Under the pieces are notes generated by a model. It searched no databases. It saw only the letters and a list, made by a program, of their open reading frames with translations, and was not told the origin of the DNA. From Leucogyrophana mollusca (Eukaryota; Basidiomycota; Agaricomycetes; Boletales): a DNA stretch of 64,000 nucleotides. This document shows, in pieces, positions 37,954 to 49,434 of this stretch. The first letter of the stretch is position 1. Each line of letters opens with the position of its first letter. The stretch is from NCBI GenBank assembly GCA_021014945.1, contig MU266405.1:47808-111807 (forward strand), given 5' to 3'. The position numbers were made by a program, and so were the translations under genes.

Positions 37954-38914
37954 TTACTCTCCATGATTCGTGCGCTCCTCCCTGTCCCCACCATGGATAC
38001 TATTTGCACACCTGCTCTTCCGAGTCCCTTCTTCCCCTTCCTCCACTACCTCCTTTGCCAACTGATACTCTCGTACGCGCTTCCTGATCTCCCGCCTCCT
38101 CTCCATACCAAACTCGCGGGCCTCGCTACGAGCCTGTGCAAGGTTATTTGCCGCAGAGAGGTGCCGCTGCGAGGTAATGGGGCCCATGAAGATGTGCCCA
38201 AGGCCGACAGCGAGGAACTGTGCGCAATATGTAAGTTTTAAGAAGCGGGGTATAGCGGGGGAAATATTCACCACCATAGCTACAGTGACAAGGGTCCAGT
38301 CCTTCCATCTCTCGTCTGCACTGGCTGTCCACTCCTTCCCATGTGGGTGATGGTGATGAGGAAAGTCAAAGTCGTAATCCATCCCGGCGCGTCTCCTCAT
38401 ACTGGCCCTTCGTCTTCTCAACTGTTGGTGCATCTCATAATCTTGAGCATTTCCGTGAGTGTGAAACTTTCCCTTCCCGCAGAGCGTCTCGTAAGCAGCG
38501 GTGATAGCCTGGAAACGGGCATGCCGCTCAGATGGTGGGAGGTTTCGGGTATGAGCGGAGTCCGGGTGGTGCATTCGGACGAGGTCATAATCTATACATC
38601 GTCCCAAAGTAATGAGTCAATCTAGCAACCACGAATACAAGACTAGATGAGAATTAGCGGGTGCTGCGAAACATAAGGGGGTTCAAATGAGCATGAATGA
38701 ACGCACATCGACCCTTGATATCGGCCTGGGATGCACCGAGCGGGAGATGAAAGATCTGGTGGGGTGTCGGGCGAGGGTGCAGGGGAAAGGGGAACCGAGC
38801 GTGTCCGTGAGTGCCCGAACTATCAGTCGATGCTAGTCGGACCTGGACTAGTAATCGTAGGTGAGCGGGTATCGCACTAAGGCTTATATGTCCTGGCGAG
38901 AGGTGCGCTAGCAT
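37954..38914 (-). CDS. Mitochondrial-type J-domain protein
   Basis: ATG 38914-38912 opens a basic, Ser/Leu-rich presequence-like N-terminus (MLAHLSPGHISLSAIPAHLR). The J domain spans two exons: HQIFHLPLGASQADIKGR joins YDLVRMHHPDSA, with an intact HPD, then RFQAITAAYETLCGKGK. Next are a basic stretch (LRRRRASMRRRAG), a His-rich HHHHPHGKE, and one hydrophobic segment made by splicing a 54-nt intron (VTVAMV to FLAVGLGHIFMGP). The tail is a charged helix (REIRKRVREYQLAKEVVEEG) ending TNHGE, TAA 37956-37954. A mitochondrial matrix or inner-membrane co-chaperone is inferred. It is convergent with the G-domain gene across 116 bp. Confidence 0.72.
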
Positions 38915-39182
38915 CTGGAGGTCAAGGCTGAGGATGACCACCGGACATTACAATCATCAAGCTCTGAGGGTCTTCGGGAACTCCCGGCACGGATGCGGCC
39001 CGTTTTATTCGCTATCTCGCATCGACTTCTCAGCTTCAGCTTTCCGAATTCCACTATGATGTCTGATCATGAGGTGGTATGGTTCGTTTCGAATTGCAGC
39101 ACCGTCACAATGCCCAAAATTTACAAGCTTTGATACCAATCATGACAAACGCCTTAAAATATCAATAATCATATCAACACTC

Positions 39183-41580
39183 TCAATCAAGTGCCAGCCA
39201 CGCCGCAACCAACTTCGTGAAGTTGGGAGTACCCAGACCAGTAACTGGGTCCCATCCGGGAGTCGCATTGAAGCCATCGGTACCGCATCCTGGGTTATCA
39301 CCCGTCGTGATGTCGTTGAACAAGCCGCTGAAGTCGGTGGAGTATATCTACGCCGGAGCAATACTTGAGCGAACCGTATATCACCAATTGGTATGAACAA
39401 CTTACGGTGGGGTTGATGAAGCCAATGGTGCTCTTGCCAGCCGCAAGACGGGCATCGTTGATCATGGTGAAGATGGCGCCAGAAACGGGTGAAGAGCAGG
39501 AAGTGCCGTAAACTAATTCGAACTCGCCGTCAACCTGAAGTCAAGAATGAGCCGTGGCGTCGATAACACATAATAGACCGAACGTACTGCTACGACATAG
39601 TTCGCACCGTTAGCAGAGATATCAGGGAAGGCACGGGACTGGGGAAAATAGGTCAGCGATTCATAGATAGCAGGCAGAGCAGAATCATCTGACCATTCCC
39701 GTGGAGTTCCAGATATCAGCTGGGTAATCAGGGGGGTAAGTTGCCAAGTAGTACTCGACAGCCTCCTTCTGGTAATCGGGCATGGCGAAGTAGTTGCTGA
39801 ATCCTCCACCAGAGTAGATGACCTCCTCACAAGCGGTCTCTGGCTCGTAAACAGTGGAATTCGGTGCAATCATGGTTGCGCCGACCGAGGTGATGTAGGG
39901 GCAGGTACCAGGGAAGCTGGGGTTGAACATGATTCCGTCTGTGGTCTGAGTGCCTGTATCGTCGAAGACCAATGTCAAAAAAACCGATGCCTTCTGTGGA
40001 GTGGGACTGACCGTTGGCATTGAGGCAAAGCGCATCGTTTCCAGCGACACCGTAATCACCAGAGCTGTAGAGCACAGTGACACCCATGAGGCCGAGCTTG
40101 GCGTACTCCGCGCACTGACGGGCAGTGTAGAACGGAGTAAGGTCGGCTTCGTTGTAAGAGTAAGATGTCGAGATGACGTAGGTAGGTGTCGCAGTGCCGC
40201 AGGCCTCGGGACCTGGTGAGATAAATGAGCAAAAGCACAATAGGAGATCCATGGCAAATTACCTTCATAGCCTCCACCGTATGGGTCGGGGTATTCAGCA
40301 TCTTGGGTGTAGTCGTCTCCACCCTCAAATGTGCAGTATGACCCGTCCAATGCATCGAGGAAGTTGTTGAACGATGCACCTGCGTGGTAACGTTAATGAG
40401 TTGCTGCCCGATTATAGAGTAAGGAATCGACGAGCATTACCTTCAACCATGTCACCAACTTGGTAGAGTGTAACCTGTTGCGCAGGCGTAACAAGTCCCA
40501 TGCCGTACTGGAGATCGAGGTCGGATTCGCCATTGTAGTCGAATCCTGTGTATTCCGTCTGTGCGTACCCTAGCAGAGATTGAGCAACGGAAATGTTACA
40601 GGTCAGCGACATTACACACCTCCATCAATAGAAACCATGTACGGTGCTACGCCGTAGAGGCCTTCCGAAAAGTTCATGGCGAACATGTTTATGTCGGTTT
40701 GGAGGTATGCCTCTGGGGTATATTCGACTGTTACGCTTTGTTAGCACTCGTCGGGGGCAAGAAGCTGCAGAGGGAACAACTTGCCAATGCCATAGCTGTT
40801 TTTGTCAGTGGCGACGGGAGTGTAGTCGAGACTGTACAAGGTCCTCAAGCAGTCCAGAGTGATGTACTCGTTGCAAGTCGAGAGGTCACTGGCAATGACA
40901 CCGTCAAATCTGCCAGTGGTCTTAGGTCCAGAGCTACCAGGTTGCCCGATAGTACGTGCGGGCTCGGTACCGGAACGACGCGAAATCTTGGCGTCGAAGT
41001 GGACGGTGGGCGTGACGAAGTCAACGTGGGGAGTGATGTGTGCCGGGAGCTGGTAGGAGTCGCAAGCTACCAAGGCGTGTTAGAGTGCAGGGAACTCGAC
41101 ATAAATTGGGAACGTACCGACGTGCTCCTTGCCTGTGGTGTGGCTGTAGACGTTGTACTCGGTCTGCAAGAGGCGCTCGGCCTCTTCGAGGGTCGCAGAC
41201 ACCTCGATCCATCCCTTGTTAGGGGTTACACTGATGCGTTCGTCCTCAATGCCGCTTTCAAGGAGCCAAGATCGGACCGCATCGATAGTCTCATCGCTGG
41301 GAGCGAACGTCTTCAAGACGTCTCCAGCAGACCAGTGCTTGCCGTAGTTCTCAGACTTGGGGTGCGACACCTCCATGAGGAACGTCTCGATGTCATCGAT
41401 ATTCCTCTGGGTGAGGGCGAATCGCAGAGGGAGAGTAGCGCTCGCGTCATGTCTCCTGCTGAGTGTCCAACCTGAGGGGACGTGCGTACGCCTCTCGTGA
41501 ACAGAGTATGGAGAGACGATGGGCTCAGAAAGGGCTAGAAGCCCAAGACTGAGGACGACGAAGGAGAGAAGGGACCTCAT
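39183..41580 (-). CDS. Secreted sedolisin (S53 serine-carboxyl protease), copy A
   Basis: ATG 41580-41578 starts a signal peptide ([20 protein letters not shown]). The pro-kumamolisin domain follows: [36 protein letters not shown] and [16 protein letters not shown]. In the catalytic domain the Glu and Asp lie in [14 protein letters not shown], the oxyanion Asp in [12 protein letters not shown], and the nucleophile Ser in [12 protein letters not shown] (codon 39501-39499). The Ca2+ site is [16 protein letters not shown] with [13 protein letters not shown]. It ends AWLALD, TGA 39185-39183. All catalytic residues are present. Acid-active endo- or tripeptidyl-peptidase; exact specificity cannot be read from sequence. 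About eight introns, at the same positions as in copies B-D. Confidence 0.9.
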
Positions 41581-42820
41581 GGCGACCGGACGAATTTCTC
41601 AGCACGACTCTAGGACAAAGCTTGGTCACTCGTTATATAGGGTATCTGTGGGGAAGGGAACAGACCTACAGCATGGTCTGCGACGAGATAAGGCCGTATA
41701 TACCACTGAAAGTCCCGGATGAGATTGGGCACTCTCACAGTCGGCCACCGTGAACTTCACGTTCCCGGCGGCTTTTCGTTGGCCATGCGGTGCACTCTCT
41801 AGAGGAGGACGAGTTGCTCGTCAACTGATGTCCACACCAACCTCTGTGAGCGATCAATACAAATGGGGACCACTACCAAAAAACACGGACGTCAAAGATC
41901 GACACAAACGCGCGGTTAGCAAGAGAGATCAGCACCCTAAAATAGGACATAGCTCGCATGCAGTTGGCTCACCGGAATAACATCTCCCCCTGGGTCGCTG
42001 ACTCGAATATCAAAGGCGCAGCATGTTAACATTGCACCATGAGGGTGTCCTCGTGTTTCTGGAAATTCCATGAATGCTTCAGCCCGAGATCGGATGATAC
42101 CAACACCAATGACCCGAAGGCCTACATGCACGATAAATTCGGAGCCTTGTCAGTGCTTGACACCACACGAATCCAATTTCAAGCTAGTATATGGTCGGAG
42201 ATCCTGTCAAATCATGATGTCGTTCATGATTCCAACTTTCGAGAACAAAGGTCACAGTTGAAGCTTCAAGTTCCAGAGGAGAGCTACAACGGTCAAGGTT
42301 TTGCCATTGATTTACAGGGGAATGCTGAGAGAGCACGGCCAGCACCAGAACAGCTATTTCATCCCAGCGAGTGTGAGACGAATCTTTTCCATCATCTCCC
42401 ATACCGGCGCCTTCTGAGCTTGACGCAGGAGAATTGCTGGGCGTCGAAAGTGCTCGAAACCATCGGAAAGACTAGAACAGAAGTTCGCACTGTGCTTCCC
42501 AGAGTTTATGCATGTGTTCTCATGTCGAGACGACGGTACAGCACAAGAGGAGACCGTTTCGTGCTGGCGCGAGGAGCAAAGGGTAGGGCCGCAGTGAGTG
42601 CCAGGTGAGGTAGTACCACAACAAGTGGTCGCCAAATGTTCACACGGTGGGAACTTGGTCGCTTACTATCAATGATCATTCGGGGACAGCCATGGCTTCA
42701 AGTGAGGGGGAAGACCGACATGTTCCGCACCGCATACGCAAACAATACAAGTAGCAAGAGTTCGATTTTTGGTATTATCATTTCACATTTCCCCTCTAAG
42801 TGCTTCTTTCCCTCTCCCGC
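41581..42820. other. Intergenic region, sedolisin A promoter and sedolisin B 3' side
   Basis: 1.24 kb. Besides the TATA box near 41633 it has a 189-codon plus-strand frame (42039-42608, true ATG) without signal peptide or recognisable domain. I do not support it as a gene. Confidence 0.4.
41633..41639 (-). promoter_or_regulatory. TATA box of sedolisin A
   Basis: TATATAA on the minus strand, 53-59 bp before the ATG at 41580. The same element recurs at nearly the same distance in the three paralogues. Confidence 0.65.
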
Positions 42821-45256
42821 TCAAGGAAGGGTGAGCCATTTCGCAAGCAGTTTTGGGAAGTTAGGAGTGCCGAGGCCAGTAACAGGGTCCCAGCCAATGG
42901 TAGCATTGAATCCATCAGTTCCGCAGCCTGGATTGGTCCCTTCAGTGATATCGTTGAAGAGGCCAGCGAATTCCGCGGAGTAAATCTGTTATGATTGCTC
43001 AGAGGCGACGTTCGTGCGCGGCTTGGTTGAGAGGAAAACTTACGGTAGGGTTGATGAAGCCGATAGGACCCTTGCCGACAGCAAGACGAGCATCGTTGAT
43101 CATTGTGAAGATGGCGCCAGATACGGGCGAAGAGCAAGATGTGCCGTAAACGAGCTCGAATTCACCATCGACCTGGAAGCACAAAGGTAAGTAAGAGATA
43201 TCTATCGGCGGGATGTGAAGCTTACGGCAACGACATAGTTGGCGCCATTGGCAGCGATATCAGGGAAGGCACGAGACTGTAAGATAGAAACATCAGTTGG
43301 AAAGACAGGAATGGCAGTTGAGTGATATCACCCACCATTCCCGTTGAGTTCCACATGGTAGCCGGGTAATCGGGAGGGTAGGTCTGCAGGTAGTAGTCGA
43401 CGGCCTCCTTCTGGTATTCGGGCATCGCGAAGTAGTTGCTGAAGCCTCCGCCGGAATAGATAACCTCCATGCAAGCCATCTCTGGCTGGGCATCATACAC
43501 ACTAGCGTTGGGCTTCATCATGGTGGCACCAACTGAGGTCACGTATGGGCAAGTTCCGGGGAAACTGGGGTCGAACATGGTTCCATCCGCGGTCTGAGTA
43601 CCTACGGTTATCGTCAGGGTATGTTGCTGGTTAAGATATATTGTTCGCATACCATTGGGATTCAAGCAGTAGTCATCATTGCCAGCAACACCATCATCCC
43701 CAGAGCTGTACAAAATGGTGACGCCCATGAGACCAAGCTTGGCATACTCAGCACACTGGCGCTCGGCATAGAATGGTGTTAGGTCCGCTTCATCGTATCC
43801 GTAAGATGTTGATATAACATAGGCGGGTTTAACGGTGCCGCAATCTTCGGGGCCTGAAATCAAAGGTAAGATATTATAACAAAGTTATAGACGCCAGCTG
43901 CTTACCAGCATATCCACCGGGAGAGTAGTCGGGGTACTTGGAATCTTGGGTGTAGTCGTCTCCACCCTCGAAAGTACAATACGTGCCGTCGATAGCGTCA
44001 AGGAAGTTGTTGAACGATGCGCCTAAATTGAAGCACATCGTAAGTACGCGTTCTTCACTGGCAATGCCCAGTCCGACCTTCGACCATGTCGCCGGCCTGG
44101 TACAAAGTCACTTGCTGCTTCCCAGTAACGAGCGTCATCCCGTATTGGAGGTCAAGATCCGGTTCGCCATTGTAATCGAAGCCCTGGTATTCCATCTGTT
44201 GGTACCCTGTTATTCACGTTGCCAGGGGTGGGATGAACACAGTTGATTCAGGAGATCATGTTTGACAAACGCACCTCCGTCGATGGAAATTTGGTACGGC
44301 TCCTTCCCAAGAAGATCCTGGGAGTAGTTCATCGCGAACATCTCGAGGTCGGACTTGAGGTATGCTTCGGGTGTGTATTCAACTAAGGAAGTGGGCGCGG
44401 CGATATCAGCTACAGGGCCTCAAATACAGTAAGGGGGAAAGAGACTCACCGATACCGTAGCTATTCTTCTCGGTAGCGACTGGTTCATACTCGAGACCAT
44501 ACAGTGCCCTCAAGCAGACGGGGGTGATGTATTCGTTACACTGCTCAATTTCACTGACGGTCTCGGTCACGGCACCAGTCGTCTTGGGCTTGATTCCAAC
44601 TCCAGGCTGTCCAATGTTGCTCGCACGTCCGTCATCCCCAGATCGCCGTGTAAGTTTGGCATCAAAGTGGACACTGGGTAAGACGAAGTCAACGTGGGGT
44701 GAGATGTGCTCAGGAAGGTGGTATGCTTCGCAGGCTACAAGGCTGTATGAGCGTCCCATCATGGACCAGAAGGTGAAGGAAAGGTCCTACCAACATGCTC
44801 TTGGCCTGTTTGATGCGTGTAGACGTTGTACTCGGTATTCATAAGACGTTCCGCCTCCTCGACAGTTGCATCGACCTGGATCCACCCTTTCGTCGGGCTG
44901 ACTTTGATGCGCTCCCTTTCCATACCATTCTCAATTAACCAGTCTTGGACCGCGGACAGGGACTCGTCACTAGGAGCGAATTTGCGAGAAATCTCTCCAG
45001 CAGTCCAGTGTTGACCATAGTTCGGCGACTTGGGGTGAGAGATGTCGTAAAGGTACGTCCCGATGTCCTCGATGTTCCTCTGCTTCAGAGCGAAGCGCAG
45101 AGGAAGCACCGATGCAGTGTCGTGCCGGCGAGTTAGCGACCACCCTCGCGGGATACTGTTACGCTTCTCGTGCACATTAATCGGGGAGAGCAAGGGCTCC
45201 GCAACGGAGAGAAGAGCCAAGCTAAGCGTGACGAGCGTGATGAGGGAGGCCCGCAT
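42821..45256 (-). CDS. Secreted sedolisin (S53), copy B
   Basis: ATG 45256-45254 starts a signal peptide ([20 protein letters not shown]); the 13 codons before it lack an ATG. Prodomain: [34 protein letters not shown] and [16 protein letters not shown]. Catalytic Glu/Asp lie in [14 protein letters not shown], so Pro replaces the usual Ser between them. The oxyanion region is [15 protein letters not shown] and the nucleophile motif is [14 protein letters not shown]. The Ca2+ region is [11 protein letters not shown] and ends [21 protein letters not shown] 42823-42821. The gene looks complete and secreted. Compared with copy A, exon boundaries are the same (for example after EHVG and after YGI), pointing to tandem duplication. 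Confidence 0.9.
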
Positions 45257-46259
45257 GATGAGAAAAGCGATAACGCACCACTGAGGACGAAACAAGATAC
45301 AGTTTCATTCTTATAGCAGCGTCGACAGGGCACTTTCAGCGTGGTCCGATCCCAGGATTAGAGCAAGCATGCGATGGGAGTCGCGCTCTAAAAGCTTGGC
45401 TCTCACACCGGCCTCTCACACTTGAATCATTTTCCCTCGGGCGCCTGATGTGATACCATCAAACCCGCAAGCCAGTGTCTATCGCGGGGAAGACTCTGAT
45501 TTGAAAATCTGCATACGATTACCGTTCGCTCACGACATGGCATGGCAATCACACTGGGTGGCATGCAACGACATTGTGCCCGATTGGCTTCCATCCATGC
45601 TCCACATGTCGCACTAAAATAGTATCAGGAAATACTCACCTACATACGTGAGAGCTTGATGTTAGCCCTCTCTGAAGACCTGGGTGGACCTGACGTCAGC
45701 TGATGGCAGCAAATGTTGGCCCCTCTTCTTATCGGCTCGATTCTAGAAAACCACGGAAAGCGGAGTTGTGCCCGGAGCACACAATGTCACCGTTCCGACG
45801 ACACAAATGCGCCACGGCTATCCTCGGGCTTCGGAGGCCAGTATTTTTAGGAAAGTGATAGAAGCGAGGTCACAGGGTATTCCACTGCATCTTCTGCAGT
45901 GCCATTTTCACTGAACAACATTCGGGTTCCTGAAAGTTGAAGGGGCGTCGCAGCATGTCGCAGAGGAAGCTGAGAGGAAGTACCTATTAGCGACTCTCGG
46001 TGCATGCCGCTGGAAATCCATGTGCTCAATAGAGTCCGAAGCCGGCGGCTTCGAGGCGCTACAAGCCCAACTTAGTGCTCCCCTAAGAATGTCAAGGATC
46101 AGCACACGAGAGCAATCTACACCTGTGTGCAATGCGCTACGGTGAATGGCTCCCGGAGAGCACCGGACCTGGGGTCACAGAGACTAGAATCAATTTCTTT
46201 GTGTTATCTTGGGTAAACGATAAGCTACATGAATTTCAATAGTGTCGGCATTGTAGGTC
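45257..46259. other. Intergenic region, sedolisin B promoter
   Basis: 1.0 kb between copies B and C. Apart from the TATA box near 45311 I see no gene; it should hold the promoter of B and 3'UTR of C. Confidence 0.5.
45311..45316 (-). promoter_or_regulatory. TATA box of sedolisin B
   Basis: A CTATAAG core on the minus strand, about 55-60 bp before ATG 45256. Confidence 0.6.
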
Positions 46260-48610
46260 TCAAGGAAGGAGTAGCCATTTAGCTACCAGCTTCGGGAAGT
46301 TCGGTGTCCCGAGGCCAGTAACAGGGTCCCAACCTGGAACAGCAGTATAACCTGCAGTACCACATCCCTGGTTCCCACCCATAGTAATGTCGTTGAACGC
46401 GCCCGCGAAATCAGAGGAATAGATCTGTGAATGATTTGCATCAGCAAAAGAACAACGCAGGCGAGAGGCGCGCAGGGTACGAACAGTGGGGTTGATAAAT
46501 CCTATCGGATTCTTGCCAACTGCCAGTCGAGCATCATTGATCATGGTGAAAATGGCTCCAGAGACGGGCGAGGCACAAGACGTCCCATAAACCAGTTCAA
46601 ACCCACCGTCGATCTATGTCAAACAGTGAGATGGGGTTTCCAGTCATGGATTTGACGGTTAACACACAGCAACAACGTAGTTGGCGCCATTAGCAGCGAT
46701 ATCCGGGAGGCCACGGGACTGCAAACAACATTGATACGCGGAAAGTTATCGGATAGGGAAACACTCACAGTCCCAGAGGCGTTCCAGATGTCAGGAGGGT
46801 ACTGGGGAGGGTAGGTCTTCAAGTAATACGCAACAGCTTCCTTCTGATAGTCGGGCATTGCGAAATAGTTGCTGAATCCACCACCGGAGTAGATCACCTG
46901 CTCACAAGCACCTTCAGGCTCGTAAACCGTCGAGTTCGGGTTAACTTGGGTTGCGCCGACGGAGGTGATGTAGGGACATGTGCCAGGGAAACTCGGGTTA
47001 AAGATCGTGCCATTAACTGACTGTGTACCTGGAAGGTAAGATCTGTTAGATTGCGTCTCTCGATAGATCTTCGGACTAACCATTTGCCTCTAAGCAAAGG
47101 CCATCGTTACCAGCGACACCGTAGTCACCTGAACTGTAGAGGACAGTGACTCCCATCAGGCCGAGTTTGGCATACTCAGCACACTGGCGGGCAGTGTAGA
47201 AAGGGGTGAGGTCGGCTTCGTTGTAAGCGTAAGACGTTGAGATAACATTGGCAGGTTTCACGGTTCCGCAGTCCTCAGCACCGGTGTACCCTCCCGGAGC
47301 GTAGTCAGGGTAAACACCATCTTGGGTGGGGTCATCTCCGCCCTCAAAGGTACAGTATGTGCCGTCGATCGCATCGAGGAAGTTATTAAACGATGCTCCT
47401 AGAATGCCGTCAGTACTAGGGCTAGTGAGTTGATAGGTCCCATTTACCTTCCACCATATCGCCTGTCTGATATAGCGTGACTTGTTGTTTCGCAGTGACG
47501 AGGTTCATCCCATATTGCAAGTCAAGGTCAGATTCGCCATTGTAATCGAAGCCCGTTTCTCCGGTTTGTGCATAGCCTTCTCGTGAGTTAGTAGACTATC
47601 GACGAAGTTCTGAAGGATGGAAAGACAAACCTCCGTCAATCGAAACCATGTATGGAGCCACGCCGACAAGATCGGTAGAGAAATTGGCCGCGAACATATC
47701 GAGATCGCTCTGGAGGTAAGCTTGTGGAGTGTATTCAACTAGAAATCGAAATTGTTACAGCCATACGTGATCGAGTGCGGGAGGTTCCTACTCACCAATT
47801 CCGAAGCTGTTTTTCGACGCAGCGAGGGGCTCGTAAACCAGGCCATACAGAGCTCGGAGACATATAGGTGTGATCTGCTCATCGCAGGCCTCCAATTCGT
47901 TGAAAAGGGTGGTGATGGCGCCAGTGGTCTTTGGGTGGCTGCCAGACCCGGGCTGTCCGATGGTGCGAGCAGTACCCTCAGATCCGGTGTCGGAACGTTT
48001 GTTGACTCGGACCTTGGCGTCAAAATGGACAGTAGGTGTGACGAAATCAACGTGTGGGGTGATGTGCTCAGGAAGGTGGTAGGCATCGCAAGCTGTGGTA
48101 CAGCCTGTTAGGATGCTGTTACTCAAGAGTCGTTAAGTACTCGCCAATCTGTTCCGTGCCGGACGCGTGACTATAAACGTGATACTCCGTCTGTAAGAGG
48201 CGCTCGGCTTCTTCAACAGTGGCATCGATTACAATCCACCCCCTGTTAGGGGTGACCCTAATGCGTTCGCGTTCAACACCACTCTCCATGAGCCAGTTGC
48301 GGACGGCATTGACGGTGTCCTCGTGAGGAGAAAACATCTGGAGCACTTGTCCTGCAGTCCAGTGATTGCCATAATTGGGTGACTCGGGGTGCGACACATC
48401 CATGAGATGTTCGCCAATGTCATCGATGTTGCTCTGAGTGAGGGCGAACCGGAGAGGGAGAACGGCGCTTGAGTCGTGCTTCCGGTTGTAAGACCATCCT
48501 GCAGGGATGTTATGGCGTTTCTCATGTAAGCTGTAGGGCGACAGGACGGGATCGGCTGACGCCAAAAGCCCAAGGGCTATGACAACCAGAGCTGCGAGGG
48601 CCGAGCGCAT
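46260..48610 (-). CDS. Secreted sedolisin (S53), copy C
   Basis: ATG 48610-48608 begins a signal peptide (LAALVVIALGLLASADPVLS). Prodomain: [37 protein letters not shown] and [16 protein letters not shown]. Catalytic Glu/Asp in [14 protein letters not shown], oxyanion Asp in [15 protein letters not shown] and nucleophile in [14 protein letters not shown]. The C-terminal Ca2+ site is FAGAFNDITMGGNQGC, then [13 protein letters not shown] and KLVAKWLLLP, stop TGA 46262-46260. All key residues are kept. Introns match copies A, B and D. The LVAKWL ending is closest to copy B among the set. Confidence 0.9.
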
Positions 48611-49434
48611 TTCGAAAGCAGACGGTGCGCACGAGTCCCTGGGAGAGCCCCGTCATGATTTATAGCAGGCGGGAGCAAACAGGGGGCGGAATTCCTGACA
48701 AAAGATAAGAACTGGACCATGCGCAGAGCGAAGTGCATGGGAACTATGAATACGTACATACTGTTCTCACAGCTAGTCAGCTGGCCTCTGCAGGGAGGTC
48801 GGGTCGTATTGTGGGCGAAGAATTAGGCAGATACTGGATCGACAAAAGTCAATATGCTGCTGTCAAGTAGAGCGACAACCCTAGTACCCTCAAGGTACGT
48901 TAAGTTGAACTCGGAGAACGCGGCCGACAATCCGCGCGGGGTATACTGTAGAGTAAATCTTTAAATAGAAACAAAAATACCCGCACGAGGAGTGTTGGCT
49001 GCGATTGTGCGGCGCGTTGCCACTCTGGCATGGGTGGAACATTCATCCTTGCTGAGGCTCCTGGCGCATGGTGACTGTTACGCTTACCTACAACCTTTGG
49101 TCCTGATTTGATCACTGGTTGTAGGTTCAGGCAAGGGCCACGACCAAAGGCGGATAGCTTGCAGGTAAGCGCGGAAAGTGATGTGCTCCAAAATCTATCA
49201 TTAACTGGAGATATGATGCGTAGCACGTCACATGAACCATATGCGTATGTACGCTCACCTGGTTGACACAAGATACGGAAGATGTCCATGCACCGTTCAA
49301 GAAGCATTCCGGATGTACAATCAGGTCCATCCGGGCGGAAAAACTACGAATGCTCTGACTTCTGATCCCCCTACAAAAATTTGAAAGAAGCGCCCATCCA
49401 TGTCAAGTCGAAGACAGGGTCCGTGGATAACACT
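48611..49434. other. Intergenic region, sedolisin C promoter
   Basis: 824 bp between copies C and D with a TATA box near 48659. Two short direct matches of CAACCT and GGTTGTAGGT type occur near 49090-49125, too short to call a repeat. No gene is supported. Confidence 0.45.
48659..48664 (-). promoter_or_regulatory. TATA box of sedolisin C
   Basis: TATAAA on the minus strand, 49-54 bp before ATG 48610. Confidence 0.65.

Noticed and set aside
40561..41475. 304-codon plus-strand open frame antisense to sedolisin A
   Set aside because: It lies opposite conserved S53 exons and introns; composition reflects the codon bias of the true gene, with no start context, domain or splice logic.
49080..49140. 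Inverted match CCTACAACCTTTGG ... CAGGTTGTAGG-like
   Set aside because: Short and imperfect; too little to call a hairpin terminator or mobile-element end.
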